64,000 nt of DNA from Glaciecola sp965660815 (GCA_965660815.1 CBFIBG010000058.1:42714-106713), one strand, 5' to 3'. Shown: positions 25,740 to 35,210, numbered from the stretch's first letter. Made by a program: numbers and translations. The notes: generated by a model from the sequence alone, not told the origin.

Positions 25740-27284
25740 TTATTTTAAAGTTACTATCGGTTTTCCTGTCATTTCTTCTGGTTGTTCCATTCCCATTAAA
25801 TGAAGCATCGTTGGAGCAACGTCACTTAGGGTTCCGCCTTGCCTCACATTAGCATCTCTTCCAAAATATATAAAAGGTACTGGCTCTGACGTGTGGGCGG
25901 TGTGAGCGACCCCAGTATCAATATCCTTCATCTTTTCAGCATTGCCGTGATCCGCTGTTATCAAGCACTCTGAGTCGTTGCGCTTGAGTGCTTCTATAAT
26001 CCGACCAATGCACCCATCGACGGCTTCACATGCTTTCACTGCTGCATCAAAGTTCCCAGTGTGCCCTACCATATCACCGTTGGGGAAATTACAAATAATA
26101 ACGTCGTATTCTTTTGATTCTATCGCCTCTATGATAGCGTCGGTTAGCTTTTCAGAGTTCATTTCTGGCTGTAAATCGTAAGTTGCGACGTCTGGCGAAG
26201 GTATTAATACCCTCTTTTCACCTTGGTACTCATCCTCTTTACCTCCACTATAGAAAAATGTAACGTGGGCAAACTTTTCCGTTTCACTGATACGCAACTG
26301 AGTTTTGTTATGTTTCGAAAGCCATTCGCCCATTACGTTCTTAAGTGATTCTGTCGGAAATGCTATAGGAGCTTTCAGTGTAGATTCAAATTCAGTAAGC
26401 ATCACAAAATTTATATCTGGATTGCTTTTACGCTCAAATCCAGAGAAATTTTCGGTGATCAATGCATGGGACAGCTCTCTTGCTCTATCTGCTCTAAAGT
26501 TCATGAACAAGACAGTATCTCCGTCTTGGATCCCCGGGTAATCTGCTATGACTGTGGGAAGCACAAATTCGTCGCTCTGCTCTCTTTCGTATGAAGACTG
26601 AATCGCTTCTTGCGCTGTTTCATATTTAAATTCACTCTTTGCGTTCACTAGCATGTTGTAGGCTTTTTCCACTCTATCCCAGCGGTTGTCTCTATCCATC
26701 GCATAGTATCGGCCCACCAAGGTTGCCACCGACGCATTTTTGTATGACTGACAGACCTCGTCAGCTTGTTGGACGAAATTGCTAGCGCTCTGTGGAGGCG
26801 TGTCTCTACCGTCTAAGAATCCATGCAAATATACCGCTTTTGCGCCTTTTTCGCAGGCCAGTTTTACTGCTGCAAACATATGGTCTTGGTGCGAGTGAAC
26901 GCCGCCATCTGAAAGCAAGCCTAATATATGTACAGCCTTGTCTGTTTTTACAGCTGATTCAATTGCTTGGGTTATGGCTTCATTAGACTCAAATAGGCCG
27001 TCTTCAATAGCCTTAGTTATTTTTGTAAAGTCTTGATAAACCACCCGACCAGCCCCTAAGTTTACATGACCAACTTCAGAATTACCCATTTGACCGTCTG
27101 GTAAACCAACGTCCATGCCAGAGCCTGAAATCAGCGTGCTAGCATAAGTTTTTGTGAGATTATCTAAAACTGGCGTATTGGCAGCAGCGATAGCGTTATT
27201 AGTTGTATCCTCTCGATAGCCCCATCCATCTAGTATAAACAAAGCAAGTGTATTTTTTTTACTCGACTGGTTGATATCAGACAT
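25740..27284 (-). CDS. gpmI: 2,3-bisphosphoglycerate-independent phosphoglycerate mutase
   Basis: GpmI interconverts 3- and 2-phosphoglycerate with two Mn ions and a phosphoserine. ATG 27284 (AAGGA 6 nt upstream) gives 514 residues, the E. coli length; the ATG at 27290 abuts the ribosome site. Motifs are LFILDGWGYRED, the serine region QMGNSEVGHVNLGAG, FLDGRDTPPQSA, FMNFRADRARELSHAL, NFPNGDMVGHTGN and TADHGNAEKM. The gpmI-envC pair divergent from yibN-grxC-secB-gpsA is conserved with E. coli. Confidence 0.97.
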   Translation of the reverse strand: MSDINQSSKKNTLALFILDGWGYREDTTNNAIAAANTPVLDNLTKTYASTLISGSGMDVGLPDGQMGNSEVGHVNLGAGRVVYQDFTKITKAIEDGLFESNEAITQAIESAVKTDKAVHILGLLSDGGVHSHQDHMFAAVKLACEKGAKAVYLHGFLDGRDTPPQSASNFVQQADEVCQSYKNASVATLVGRYYAMDRDNRWDRVEKAYNMLVNAKSEFKYETAQEAIQSSYEREQSDEFVLPTVIADYPGIQDGDTVLFMNFRADRARELSHALITENFSGFERKSNPDINFVMLTEFESTLKAPIAFPTESLKNVMGEWLSKHNKTQLRISETEKFAHVTFFYSGGKEDEYQGEKRVLIPSPDVATYDLQPEMNSEKLTDAIIEAIESKEYDVIICNFPNGDMVGHTGNFDAAVKACEAVDGCIGRIIEALKRNDSECLITADHGNAEKMKDIDTGVAHTAHTSEPVPFIYFGRDANVRQGGTLSDVAPTMLHLMGMEQPEEMTGKPIVTLK

Positions 27285-27441
27285 TAACATTCCTTAAACT
27301 AAAATTTATCTATATGGACGTGGCAAGTCTCTCTTACCATTGCGCGTACCTTTGATAAAAAGAAAACATGAAGAATTATATAATCAGTAATTTAACAGTT
27401 TATTGGACAACAGTTAAGTGCTAATACTAACTGTTTTTTAG

Positions 27442-27470
27442 CTGTTATTTCACTTTGGTTTCGTTATAAT
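27442..27470 (+). promoter_or_regulatory. Candidate promoter for yibN-grxC
   Basis: TATAAT at 27465-27470 is a consensus -10. A weak -35 (CTGTTA, 27442-27447) lies 17 bp upstream. The downstream TCGCGCCC would place the transcript start about 30 nt before yibN. Confidence 0.45.
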
Positions 27471-27510
27471 TCGCGCCCTAAATAAGATTTAACTAACGAG
27501 AATTAGCAAA

Positions 27511-27936
27511 ATGGATCAACTCATAGAGTTTGCACGCGATAACTTTATTTTATCTGGAATTTGGATGGCGTTAGTCATAATGCTGGTATATTCCTTCGTA
27601 TCGCCTTTACTTTCAAAAGCAAAACGCGTTGATAACCACCAAGCAACTTTATTGATGAATAAAGAAGATGCGATAGTACTAGATATTCGTTCTCAAAAAG
27701 ACTTTAAAGCTGGGCATATCATCGGCTCCAAGCAAATTAAGCCAGAAGAAGTACGAGAAGGGAATTTTTCAAAGCTTGAAAAATATAAAGACAAGCCCAT
27801 TATAGTAGTATGTGCGATGGGTAATCTAGCCGCTGGAACCGCGAATAAAATGGTTAAGCAAGGGTTTACCAAAGTAAATGTATTATCGGGTGGAATTAAC
27901 TCATGGCAAAGTGCTAGCTTACCACTCAGTAAATAA
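27511..27936 (+). CDS. yibN: Membrane-anchored rhodanese-like protein YibN
   Basis: The 141-residue protein has an N-terminal membrane helix (IWMALVIMLVYSFVSPLL) and a single rhodanese domain with AIVLDIRSQKDFKAGHIIGSK and the active-site loop VVCAMGNLAAGTA. A Cys stands at the sulfur-accepting position. YibN has been linked to the inner membrane and to sulfur handling; its exact role is unclear. It lies 23 bp before grxC in the conserved yibN-grxC-secB-gpsA order. Confidence 0.9.
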   Translation: MDQLIEFARDNFILSGIWMALVIMLVYSFVSPLLSKAKRVDNHQATLLMNKEDAIVLDIRSQKDFKAGHIIGSKQIKPEEVREGNFSKLEKYKDKPIIVVCAMGNLAAGTANKMVKQGFTKVNVLSGGINSWQSASLPLSK

Positions 27937-27959
27937 CCGTTTTTTTAAGAAGTGATACA

Positions 27960-28217
27960 ATGCAAAAAATAGAACTATATACAAAAGTGTTTTGCCCATA
28001 TTGCATGCGAGCGATAAGCTTGTTAGAGGCAAAGGGGGCAAGTTTTACAAACTTTAAAATCGATGAACAACCGGAACTTCGGGAAGAAATGATCACTAAG
28101 GCTCACGGGAGAACCACTGTCCCACAAATATTCATTGGGGATATTCATGTTGGCGGTTGTGACGATTTGTTCGCGTTAGAAGCAGCGGGTAAACTAGATT
28201 CGATGCTCAATACTTAA
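27960..28217 (+). CDS. grxC: Glutaredoxin 3
   Basis: GrxC reduces disulfides and glutathionylated proteins using glutathione. The 85-residue protein has the CPYC active site (residues 12-15). It also has the TTVPQIFIGD cis-proline segment and the GGCDDLFALEAAGKLD glutathione-binding end. A good intrinsic terminator follows at 28241-28268, so yibN-grxC may form a unit separate from secB. Confidence 0.96.
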   Translation: MQKIELYTKVFCPYCMRAISLLEAKGASFTNFKIDEQPELREEMITKAHGRTTVPQIFIGDIHVGGCDDLFALEAAGKLDSMLNT

Positions 28218-28240
28218 CAGCACTATGCTATAAAATTTAC

Positions 28241-28268
28241 AGGCAAACATAAGTTTGCCTTTTCTTTT
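28241..28268 (+). terminator. Intrinsic terminator after grxC
   Basis: AGGCAAAC and GTTTGCCT form an 8-bp stem with an ATAA loop, followed directly by TTTCTTTT. It stands 24 bp after the grxC stop and 49 bp before secB. Confidence 0.8.
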
Positions 28269-28316
28269 AAAAGAGGCGCAAAAATCGCGCTAATGAAGTA
28301 ATAATAGGAAACACAA

Positions 28317-28811
28317 ATGGCTGAAGAAGCACAACAAGCAAACAACGCTCAAGAAGTACAATTCAATATTCAACGGATTTACTCAAAAGATATATCTTTT
28401 GAGACTCCAAATTCACCAGCCGTGTTTCAAAAAGAGTGGAAACCGGAAATTAAACTAGATATCGATACAAAGACCAATACATTAGGTCCGAATATGTACG
28501 AGGTAATTTTAAGTTTAACGGTCACCGCAACCAATGCAGAGCAAACTGCTTTTTTATGTGAAGTTCAGCAAGCCGGAATATTCACCGTTGGTGAAATGCC
28601 AGATAACAATAAAGCGCACATGCTTGGTTCCTATTGCCCTAACCTATTGTTTCCTTATGCGCGTGAGGCAGTTTCAAGTTTAGTTAATAGAGGTACCTTC
28701 CCCATACTTAACTTAGCACCAGTAAACTTTGATGCCATCTTTGCTCAATATATGCAGAAAAGGCAAGAACAACAAACTCAAGGTGAATCGGCTCCGAAGC
28801 TTGACGCCTAG
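28317..28811 (+). CDS. secB: Protein-export chaperone SecB
   Basis: SecB is a cytosolic tetrameric chaperone that keeps preproteins unfolded and delivers them to SecA. The 164-residue protein shows the family core: FNIQRIYSKDISFETPNSPAVF, WKPEIKLDIDT, YEVILSLTVTA, EVQQAGIFTV, LGSYCPNLLFPYAREAVSSLVNRGTFP and LAPVNFDAIFAQYMQ. The slightly longer acidic/Gln-rich ends are usual. A purine-rich AGGAAA precedes the ATG. Confidence 0.97.
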   Translation: MAEEAQQANNAQEVQFNIQRIYSKDISFETPNSPAVFQKEWKPEIKLDIDTKTNTLGPNMYEVILSLTVTATNAEQTAFLCEVQQAGIFTVGEMPDNNKAHMLGSYCPNLLFPYAREAVSSLVNRGTFPILNLAPVNFDAIFAQYMQKRQEQQTQGESAPKLDA

Positions 28812-29125
28812 CTCATTAGGTTGAGGTAAACAATTAATTGTTAGAACAAGCGGGGCGACTAAGCCCCTCTATTCTAGGGCGTTATTGCCGCAAACCATGC
28901 ACTTGTTATAACAGTCTTCAAACTTTTTTGACTGTCCCTAGACAACTGGTCTTTTCAAAAGTCCGCTTTTCAATGCCAGCAAACTTGGCTGCCTTAGGTG
29001 AAACATCATTATTACAAGACAGTAGCTGATCAAAATACGGTTAAAGAGCAATTCAAGTTGCTATGTTTAGCGTTCATTTACATAATAACCTTTCCGTGCC
29101 CCTGGTTAGTAAAAAAGAGATATTT
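28812..29125. other. 314-bp gap between secB and gpsA
   Basis: No supported gene or terminator is seen. A 63-codon frame at 28838-29029 begins at TTG, has no ribosome site and no family features. The gpsA promoter probably lies here. Confidence 0.3.
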
Positions 29126-30160
29126 ATGACATCCAATCTAGACGATAATACAAATAAAAATAGTTCGTCGGTTATCACAGTGCTTGGCGCAGGCTCTTAC
29201 GGCACCGCCCTTGCTTTTTGTCTCTCACGAAATCAACATAAAACTTACTTATGGGGTCGAGATAAAGAGGCTATTGCTTCGATGACAAAAAAAAGGTGTA
29301 ACACTAGGTATCTTGATAAACAAATTTTTCCAGACTTACTGATACCAACTGCAGACCTAAAGACAGCTCTGTCAGAAAGCGAGTACATCTTAGTGGTTGT
29401 GCCAAGCCATGCGTTTTCTCAAATGCTAGCGACTATACGGCCAATGTTAAACGAACATCACAAGTTAATTTGGGCAAGTAAAGGCTTGGAGCCCGAGACC
29501 GGACGTCTTTTGCAAGAAGTAGCCATGGAAATATTGCCGTTAGATATGCCAAAAGCAGTACTTTCTGGTCCCACTTTCGCAGCGGAGATGGCACTTGGCT
29601 TACCTACCGCAATCACTCTTTCAAGCAACCATCCAGAGCTTGCACAATCTTTCTCAAAGCTATTACACAATCCTAAGAACTTCAGAGTGTATTTAAATAA
29701 CGATTTAATAGGAGTTCAGCTTGGCGGGGCAGTAAAGAACGTCATCGCTATCGGAGCTGGTCTAGCAGACGGTCTAGGATTTGGTGCAAACGCACGAACG
29801 GCACTTATCACCCGTGGCCTTGCGGAAATGAAACGACTAGGACTCTCTTTAGGCGCTCAAGAAACAACTTTTATGGGAATGGCATGCTTAGGAGATCTGG
29901 TTCTGACGTGTACTGATAATCAATCAAGAAACCGCCGTTTTGGTTTGGCGCTTGGGCAAGGAATGTCTGTTGAAAAGGCGATTGACAGCATTGGTCAAGT
30001 GGTTGAAGGCCATAGAAATACGGACGAGGTTCACATATTAGCTAAAAGTAAAAATATCGAAATGCCCATATGCGAGCAAATATACAAAGTTCTGTATCAG
30101 GGCAAATCTGCAAAAGAGGCCGCAATGGCATTGCTGTCCAGAGAGCAAACCTTCGAGTAA
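29126..30160 (+). CDS. gpsA: NAD(P)-dependent glycerol-3-phosphate dehydrogenase
   Basis: GpsA makes sn-glycerol-3-phosphate for phospholipid synthesis. ATG 29126 (AAGAGA about 6 nt upstream) gives 344 residues, close to the usual length of about 340; a frame reaching 29063 adds an unsupported extension. Motifs are the Rossmann VLGAGSYGTALAFCLSRN, LWGRDKEAI, VVVPSHAF, SGPTFAAEMALGLPTA, the catalytic GGAVKNVIAIGAGLADGLG and DLVLTCTDNQSRNRRFG. In E. coli cysE follows; here a kinase gene does. Confidence 0.95.
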   Translation: MTSNLDDNTNKNSSSVITVLGAGSYGTALAFCLSRNQHKTYLWGRDKEAIASMTKKRCNTRYLDKQIFPDLLIPTADLKTALSESEYILVVVPSHAFSQMLATIRPMLNEHHKLIWASKGLEPETGRLLQEVAMEILPLDMPKAVLSGPTFAAEMALGLPTAITLSSNHPELAQSFSKLLHNPKNFRVYLNNDLIGVQLGGAVKNVIAIGAGLADGLGFGANARTALITRGLAEMKRLGLSLGAQETTFMGMACLGDLVLTCTDNQSRNRRFGLALGQGMSVEKAIDSIGQVVEGHRNTDEVHILAKSKNIEMPICEQIYKVLYQGKSAKEAAMALLSREQTFE

Positions 30161-30209
30161 CTATTATGCAAAATCTAGGTTTCAGCGACATAATCTATCA
30201 AAAAACCTG

Positions 30210-30237
30210 TTGGAATTTGCTCGTTTCATAGTATGCT
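30210..30237 (+). promoter_or_regulatory. Candidate promoter for the TIR-kinase gene
   Basis: TTGGAA (30210-30215) and TATGCT (30232-30237) are 16 bp apart, about 68 bp before the kinase ATG. AGGAAAG lies about 7 nt before that ATG. There is no terminator between gpsA and this site, so read-through is also possible. Confidence 0.4.
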
Positions 30238-30304
30238 AATCTTTATATGATGCTGTAAGTCATTACCCAATTTATGAGTCACAGCTAACAGGAAAGCTTA
30301 ACCA

Positions 30305-33300
30305 ATGAGCAAGATGCCAATTGACATTCCGTTTCCTGCGTATAAAGGAACTCAGGATTATGTTTTTGTTTCTTATTCGCATGCAGATGCACGTCTTGTA
30401 TATCCAGAATTGGAACGCTTGAAACGGCTTGGTTACAACGTTTGGTACGATGAGGGAGTCAGCCCCGGTTCTCGCTGGTCAGACGAATTGGCTTTGCGTA
30501 TCCAAAACTGCTCGCTATTCCTTGTGCTAGTTACCCCAGGAGTGGCCAAGTCAGTCCACTGCCAAGATGAATTAAATTATGTGCTTGAAGCCGAACGTCC
30601 AGTTTTGGCCATGCATATAGCAGAAACTGAACTTCCCCCCGGAATAAAACTTAGATTAGGCGCTCGCCAAGCAATTTTTGCTTACAAACTCAGTTCGCAA
30701 GAAATTGACCGAAAATTGGGAGAGGTTTTCTCTACTATCGGCATAGCATGTGATAGAGAAAGCGCGTCATCAAATACGGCTGTTTTAGATTTGAAGCCCG
30801 GAGATAATGTTGGAAACTTCCATTTATTAGAGGTTTTGGGGGAAGGTGGCATGGGGACGGTCTTTCTAGCTGAACAAAGAGAGCCTGTCGCCCGACGAGT
30901 TGCATTAAAAGTAATTAAACTCGGTATGGATACCAAAGAGGTGCTTGCCCGATTTGAGGCAGAACGCCAAGCACTTTCGCTTCTGGCACACAATAACATA
31001 GCCACAGTATATGAAAGCGGAGCAACCTCCACTGGCCGCCCTTATTTTGTGATGGAATACGTTGCAGGCAAATCAATCACTGAGTATTGTGATGATAAAA
31101 AGCTTAGTTTTAAACAGAGAATCAAATTACTAAAACAGGCTTGTAGAGGTGTTTTGCATGCTCACCAAAAAGGGATAATTCACAGAGATCTCAAATCGAG
31201 CAATCTTATTGTTACTGAATCTGCAGGCGAACCAATCGTCAAAATTATCGATTTTGGTATCGCTAAATCCATGCAAGGCAGTTTGTCCAATGTCACACTC
31301 TATACAAAAATTGGCGATGCAGTAGGCAGTCCAGGTTATGCAAGCCCCGAACAAATGAGCGGTAACATGGGCGATATAGACACTAGAACCGATGTGTACT
31401 CGCTTGGTATTGTTCTGTACGAATTGTTAACGGGGATGCGACCTTTTGATGATAACACCTTTATTGGTCGCGATAGCGCTCAAATCCATGATTTGCTTCG
31501 CAGCACTGAGCCTCCATTACCCAGCACAAGGTTGACTAAAGATGCAACCTTGGTGACACGAGCGAATGTACTGTCAACCACTACTGACAAAATTTTTGGT
31601 GAGCTAAAAGGCGATCTTTCTTCCATTGTCATGAAGGCGATTAGAAGTGAAAGAGAAGACCGCTATCCCTCCGTTTCTGCGTTATCTGCCGATCTTGAAC
31701 GTTACTTAACCGGGGCGCCTGTTGAGGCTACTCCACAAACAGCTTTGTATTTATTCTCTAGGTTTGTAAAGCGCCATTCTGCTGGCGTCGCCATATCCAT
31801 CAGCGTATTTCTGCTACTTGTGGCAGCCACGATTACTTCCACCTACTTCTACATAAGAGCGAGTGAAGAAGCAACTAGAGCTAATTTGATGGCAACGCAA
31901 TCTCAAACAACGGTCGATTTTTTGCTGAAGCTATTTGAGGGCTCTAGCCCAGATAATAGTCCAGATCCTTCACTAACCGCTCGAGATCTATTAGACCAAG
32001 GGGCAATAAGGCTCACAGAGCAATCTGATCTTGACGCAGCCGTTAGACTGCAGCTAAGCGAAACCGTTGCCGACGTATATTTAAGACTCTGGCTACCCAA
32101 ACAAGCGATCACACTTTTACGCAAAACAATTTTAAGTACCATAGATGAGCTTGGTGAAAATCATGTTCTTATATTTAGAGCACAAGTAAAGCTTGGCGAT
32201 GTGCTTAGGGCTAACGATGAATTAGAAGAGGCCAAGGCAATTTTAAGCTCTGTGAAAAAATCGTTAAATCAGGTGGAAGGTATAACCATTGATGACAAGG
32301 CAAGGTTATTTAATAACTTAGCACTAGTATTGAGCAGGTTAAATGAAACTTCGCAAGCAGAAGAGCTTTATTTACAGGCGCTTGACCTGAGAAAGCAAGA
32401 GCAGGGAGACAGAAGCCTATCGGTCGCGGTAACGTTACACAATCTAGCTCTGCTTTACATGTCTACAGACCAGCTTGATCTCGCAGAGCAGTTTTCCCGT
32501 CGGTCATTAGATATTAGAAAAGAGTTATTTGATGAAAAGCATTCAAGGGTTGCAACAAGCCTAGACGTTCTTGCCGGAATATTTGAACGTCGAGGACAAT
32601 TTGAAGAAGCAACTGAATTAATGAATGAGGTTGTCCTAATTAGAAGGAAGGTGTTTGGAGATGACAATCAAGTCGTTGCAACATCGCTTTATAACCTAGC
32701 CAAAGTACAAATAGAAAGTGGTAGTTGGCAAGCTGCAATTGAGAACTTTGAAAAAGCCATGAGTATAGACGGTAAAGGCACTGTAGATTGGGCTTTTAGT
32801 GCTTACAGGCTTGCTTTTCTTGAACAACTTCAGGGTAATAATGACAGATCATATTCACTTGCTACGGCAGCAATGCCATTGATGCAACAACAGTATGGAA
32901 ATGATTACCGGCATGTCGCTCATCTGAAAAGGTTAATAGCTAGTTTACACGTGGATTTGGATTTAGATCTCTCAATTGCCGAAAGTCTAGCTAGAGAATC
33001 GGTTAATACGTTTATATTATTAAGCGATGAAGAAAACATTAACGTGGCGCTTGCAAATATGTCATTAGCAGAAGTGTTAAATGCAAAAGGCAATGAAAAA
33101 CTAGCAGTAGATATTGCTAAAAATGCGTTAAACATAGCCCAAAAAGACACCGCTATTAATAAACGCAATCTCGCTGTTGCGTTGTTGAGTTTGGGCAATT
33201 TATATAATAAAAGCAATAGAATTGGTGAAGCATGCGCTGTATTCAATGACCTAATCAACTTAAGACTTTCAAACTATACTAGCGAACATCCATATGTTGA

Positions 33301-33331
33301 TTTAGTGAGACAAAAGCTCATGAATTGTTAA
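30305..33331 (+). CDS. TIR-Ser/Thr protein kinase-TM-TPR multidomain protein
   Basis: A 1008-residue fusion. Residues about 18-145 form a TIR-type domain (YVFVSYSHADAR, YNVWYDEGVSPGSRWSDEL, SLFLVLVT); Glu89 in HCQDEL sits where TIR NADases carry the catalytic Glu. Residues about 170-475 are a Hanks-type kinase with all key residues: GEGGMG, Lys202, HRDLKSSN (Asp295), DFG (316-318) and SPEQ. A membrane helix lies at about 492-515, and TPR-like repeats fill residues about 545-1000 (LYLQALDLRKQEQGDRSLSVA and relatives), predicted outside the membrane. The kinase-TM-TPR layout is known in other phyla; the TIR head is unusual. An MFS gene follows 8 nt downstream. Confidence 0.9.
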   Translation: MSKMPIDIPFPAYKGTQDYVFVSYSHADARLVYPELERLKRLGYNVWYDEGVSPGSRWSDELALRIQNCSLFLVLVTPGVAKSVHCQDELNYVLEAERPVLAMHIAETELPPGIKLRLGARQAIFAYKLSSQEIDRKLGEVFSTIGIACDRESASSNTAVLDLKPGDNVGNFHLLEVLGEGGMGTVFLAEQREPVARRVALKVIKLGMDTKEVLARFEAERQALSLLAHNNIATVYESGATSTGRPYFVMEYVAGKSITEYCDDKKLSFKQRIKLLKQACRGVLHAHQKGIIHRDLKSSNLIVTESAGEPIVKIIDFGIAKSMQGSLSNVTLYTKIGDAVGSPGYASPEQMSGNMGDIDTRTDVYSLGIVLYELLTGMRPFDDNTFIGRDSAQIHDLLRSTEPPLPSTRLTKDATLVTRANVLSTTTDKIFGELKGDLSSIVMKAIRSEREDRYPSVSALSADLERYLTGAPVEATPQTALYLFSRFVKRHSAGVAISISVFLLLVAATITSTYFYIRASEEATRANLMATQSQTTVDFLLKLFEGSSPDNSPDPSLTARDLLDQGAIRLTEQSDLDAAVRLQLSETVADVYLRLWLPKQAITLLRKTILSTIDELGENHVLIFRAQVKLGDVLRANDELEEAKAILSSVKKSLNQVEGITIDDKARLFNNLALVLSRLNETSQAEELYLQALDLRKQEQGDRSLSVAVTLHNLALLYMSTDQLDLAEQFSRRSLDIRKELFDEKHSRVATSLDVLAGIFERRGQFEEATELMNEVVLIRRKVFGDDNQVVATSLYNLAKVQIESGSWQAAIENFEKAMSIDGKGTVDWAFSAYRLAFLEQLQGNNDRSYSLATAAMPLMQQQYGNDYRHVAHLKRLIASLHVDLDLDLSIAESLARESVNTFILLSDEENINVALANMSLAEVLNAKGNEKLAVDIAKNALNIAQKDTAINKRNLAVALLSLGNLYNKSNRIGEACAVFNDLINLRLSNYTSEHPYVDLVRQKLMNC

Positions 33332-33339
33332 GTCAACAA

Positions 33340-34659
33340 ATGCGCTCTATTCTCGTATCTATAATGGCTTTATTTACGGCAATCTTTCTGCTATTGCTGG
33401 GCAATACTTTGTTGACAACCTTATTAACGCTAAGGGGGTTAAGTGAAGGTTTTTCCGACCAATTTTTAGGTTTACTTACTTCCGTCTACTTTCTTGGTGC
33501 ATTTGTTGCCACATTAGTAGCTTCTAATATGATAAGGCGAATGGGCCATATTCGGTGCTTTACTTTCTGTACATCTCTAGTCGGCATTTCAGCATTGGCC
33601 TATCTCTTACTTATCTCCCCATACATTTGGTTATTTATCCGCTTTCTTACCGGCTTTGGCATTTTTGTTATGTACACAGTGGTTGAAAGCTGGCTAAATG
33701 GTCAAACTCATGATAACTACAGAAGCCGTGTATTCTCAATTTATACACTTGTCAATTTGCTCGCAGCGGCCGCTTCACAACAATTATTATTGGTCGACAG
33801 TGCGAACGGTTATATTCTATTTGTCATCGCCAGTTTTTTAGTAACCGCAGCAATAATGCCTGTTTCATGGACTAAGTTACAACAACCGCATATTGCGATC
33901 GACATGCCCACAATGAGCGTTTTTAGTGTATTTAAGTCTGCGCCTGTCGCCGTTATTGGTTGTTTGTTGTCTGGACTTATTATGGCACCCTTCTGGGGAC
34001 TGACTCCTATATTTGTCAATGGGTTAGGTTATACCGAAAACCAGTTAGCTGGGTTTATTTCTATATCAATTCTAGGCGGCGCTTTACTTCAATATCCTGT
34101 AGGCCAATTATCAGACAAAATGGATCGTCGCCAGGTAATATTGATGACTGTTATATGCGCTGGCTTAACCGCATTAGCGATGAGCATTTGTGCAATATAC
34201 TTCAGTGATGCTAGGCCATTGATCACCATACTATCCGCGTTATTTTGTGGGCTAGTACTGGCGATATACCCCATGTCAGTAGTTCATTTAGTTGAGCGCA
34301 TTAATAAAGAGCATTTAGTGGGTGGTTCAAGCGCACTTTTGATGGTATACGGAATTGGATCCTTTATTGGCCCAAGTATTGCCGGTACTTCTCTCTCCTA
34401 TCTAGGCGTTTCTGCGCTTACCATTTATTACGCTGTGATACTGGGGTTATTCAGTGTGATTCTAGCTATATTATTGAGGCGCTCAACCATTGTAGAAAAT
34501 CCTGATGACCACGAAAGTCAATACGTCGCTATGGTTCGGACTTCACCAAACGTATTACCTTTACATCCCGAGTCTGAAGAAATATTGGATGAGCCAAACG
34601 ATCGAAGGGGTGAGCGAGAAACACCTTATAATGACGACAAGAAAGACATGGTTGACTAA
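33340..34659 (+). CDS. MFS transporter, YcaD-like
   Basis: The protein (about 439 aa) has 12 hydrophobic helices and the MFS layout. The segments LTSVYFLGAFVATLVASNMIRRMGHIRCF and VVESWLNGQTHDNYRSRVF resemble the YcaD-type group, and QLSDKMDRRQVIL is the second-half loop motif. ATG 33340 is preferred; TTG 33325 would overlap the kinase stop. The C-terminal tail is polar and acidic. It lies 8 nt after the TIR-kinase gene, so co-expression is likely. It converges on trmL with a 4-nt overlap. The substrate is unknown. Confidence 0.88.
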   Translation: MRSILVSIMALFTAIFLLLLGNTLLTTLLTLRGLSEGFSDQFLGLLTSVYFLGAFVATLVASNMIRRMGHIRCFTFCTSLVGISALAYLLLISPYIWLFIRFLTGFGIFVMYTVVESWLNGQTHDNYRSRVFSIYTLVNLLAAAASQQLLLVDSANGYILFVIASFLVTAAIMPVSWTKLQQPHIAIDMPTMSVFSVFKSAPVAVIGCLLSGLIMAPFWGLTPIFVNGLGYTENQLAGFISISILGGALLQYPVGQLSDKMDRRQVILMTVICAGLTALAMSICAIYFSDARPLITILSALFCGLVLAIYPMSVVHLVERINKEHLVGGSSALLMVYGIGSFIGPSIAGTSLSYLGVSALTIYYAVILGLFSVILAILLRRSTIVENPDDHESQYVAMVRTSPNVLPLHPESEEILDEPNDRRGERETPYNDDKKDMVD

Positions 34660-35120
34660 ACCGCGTTTTCAAATCCAAGTTGTCGCCAAGATTCATAAAC
34701 AAACACAGCGACTGCATTGGATAAGTTCATACTTCGGCTGTTAGGAGCCATCGGTATTCTGAGTCTGCATTTTTCTGGGAGAGACATAATTACCTCCAAA
34801 GGCAGGCCTCGAGTTTCCGGCCCGAACAACAAAGCATCTCCTTTTTGATAGTTTGCTTCGTGAAAATGTTGCTTACCCTTAGTAGTACAGGCAAAGATCC
34901 TCTCTGGGGCCCTTTGTTCGATATACGCTTGTAAATTAGGATAGCGCTTTGTCTCTGCAAATTCATGATAATCCAACCCTGCGCGCCGGACCTTTTTTTC
35001 ATCCCAATCAAACCCCAAGGGCTCAATTAAGTGGAGTTTATAGCCCGTATTGGCGCAAAGACGGATGATATTTCCAGTGTTAGGGGGGATTTCTGGTTCG
35101 TATAGCACTACATCTAGCAT
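34656..35120 (-). CDS. trmL: tRNA (cytidine/uridine(34)-2'-O)-methyltransferase TrmL
   Basis: TrmL is a SPOUT-class enzyme that methylates the wobble ribose of tRNA-Leu isoacceptors. The 154-residue protein follows E. coli TrmL/YibK: LYEPEIPPNTGNIIRLCANTG, LHLIEPLGFDWDEKKVRRAGLDY, FGPETRGLPLEVI and the knot region RIPMAPNSRSMNLSNAVAVFVYE. Its 3' end overlaps the convergent MFS gene by 4 nt. In E. coli trmL lies after cysE in the secB-gpsA neighbourhood, so local order is partly kept. Confidence 0.96.
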   Translation of the reverse strand: MLDVVLYEPEIPPNTGNIIRLCANTGYKLHLIEPLGFDWDEKKVRRAGLDYHEFAETKRYPNLQAYIEQRAPERIFACTTKGKQHFHEANYQKGDALLFGPETRGLPLEVIMSLPEKCRLRIPMAPNSRSMNLSNAVAVFVYESWRQLGFENAV

Positions 35121-35210
35121 AACTTTCTCTTATTAATTATTTTTACACTGAGGTCGGACTTTTATTATTTTTACAAAACAATGGTTTAGTAAATAAATCT
35201 CCCGAGTTTT

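Noticed and set aside
28838..29029. A 63-codon frame between secB and gpsA
   Set aside because: It starts at TTG without a ribosome site and has no recognisable features.
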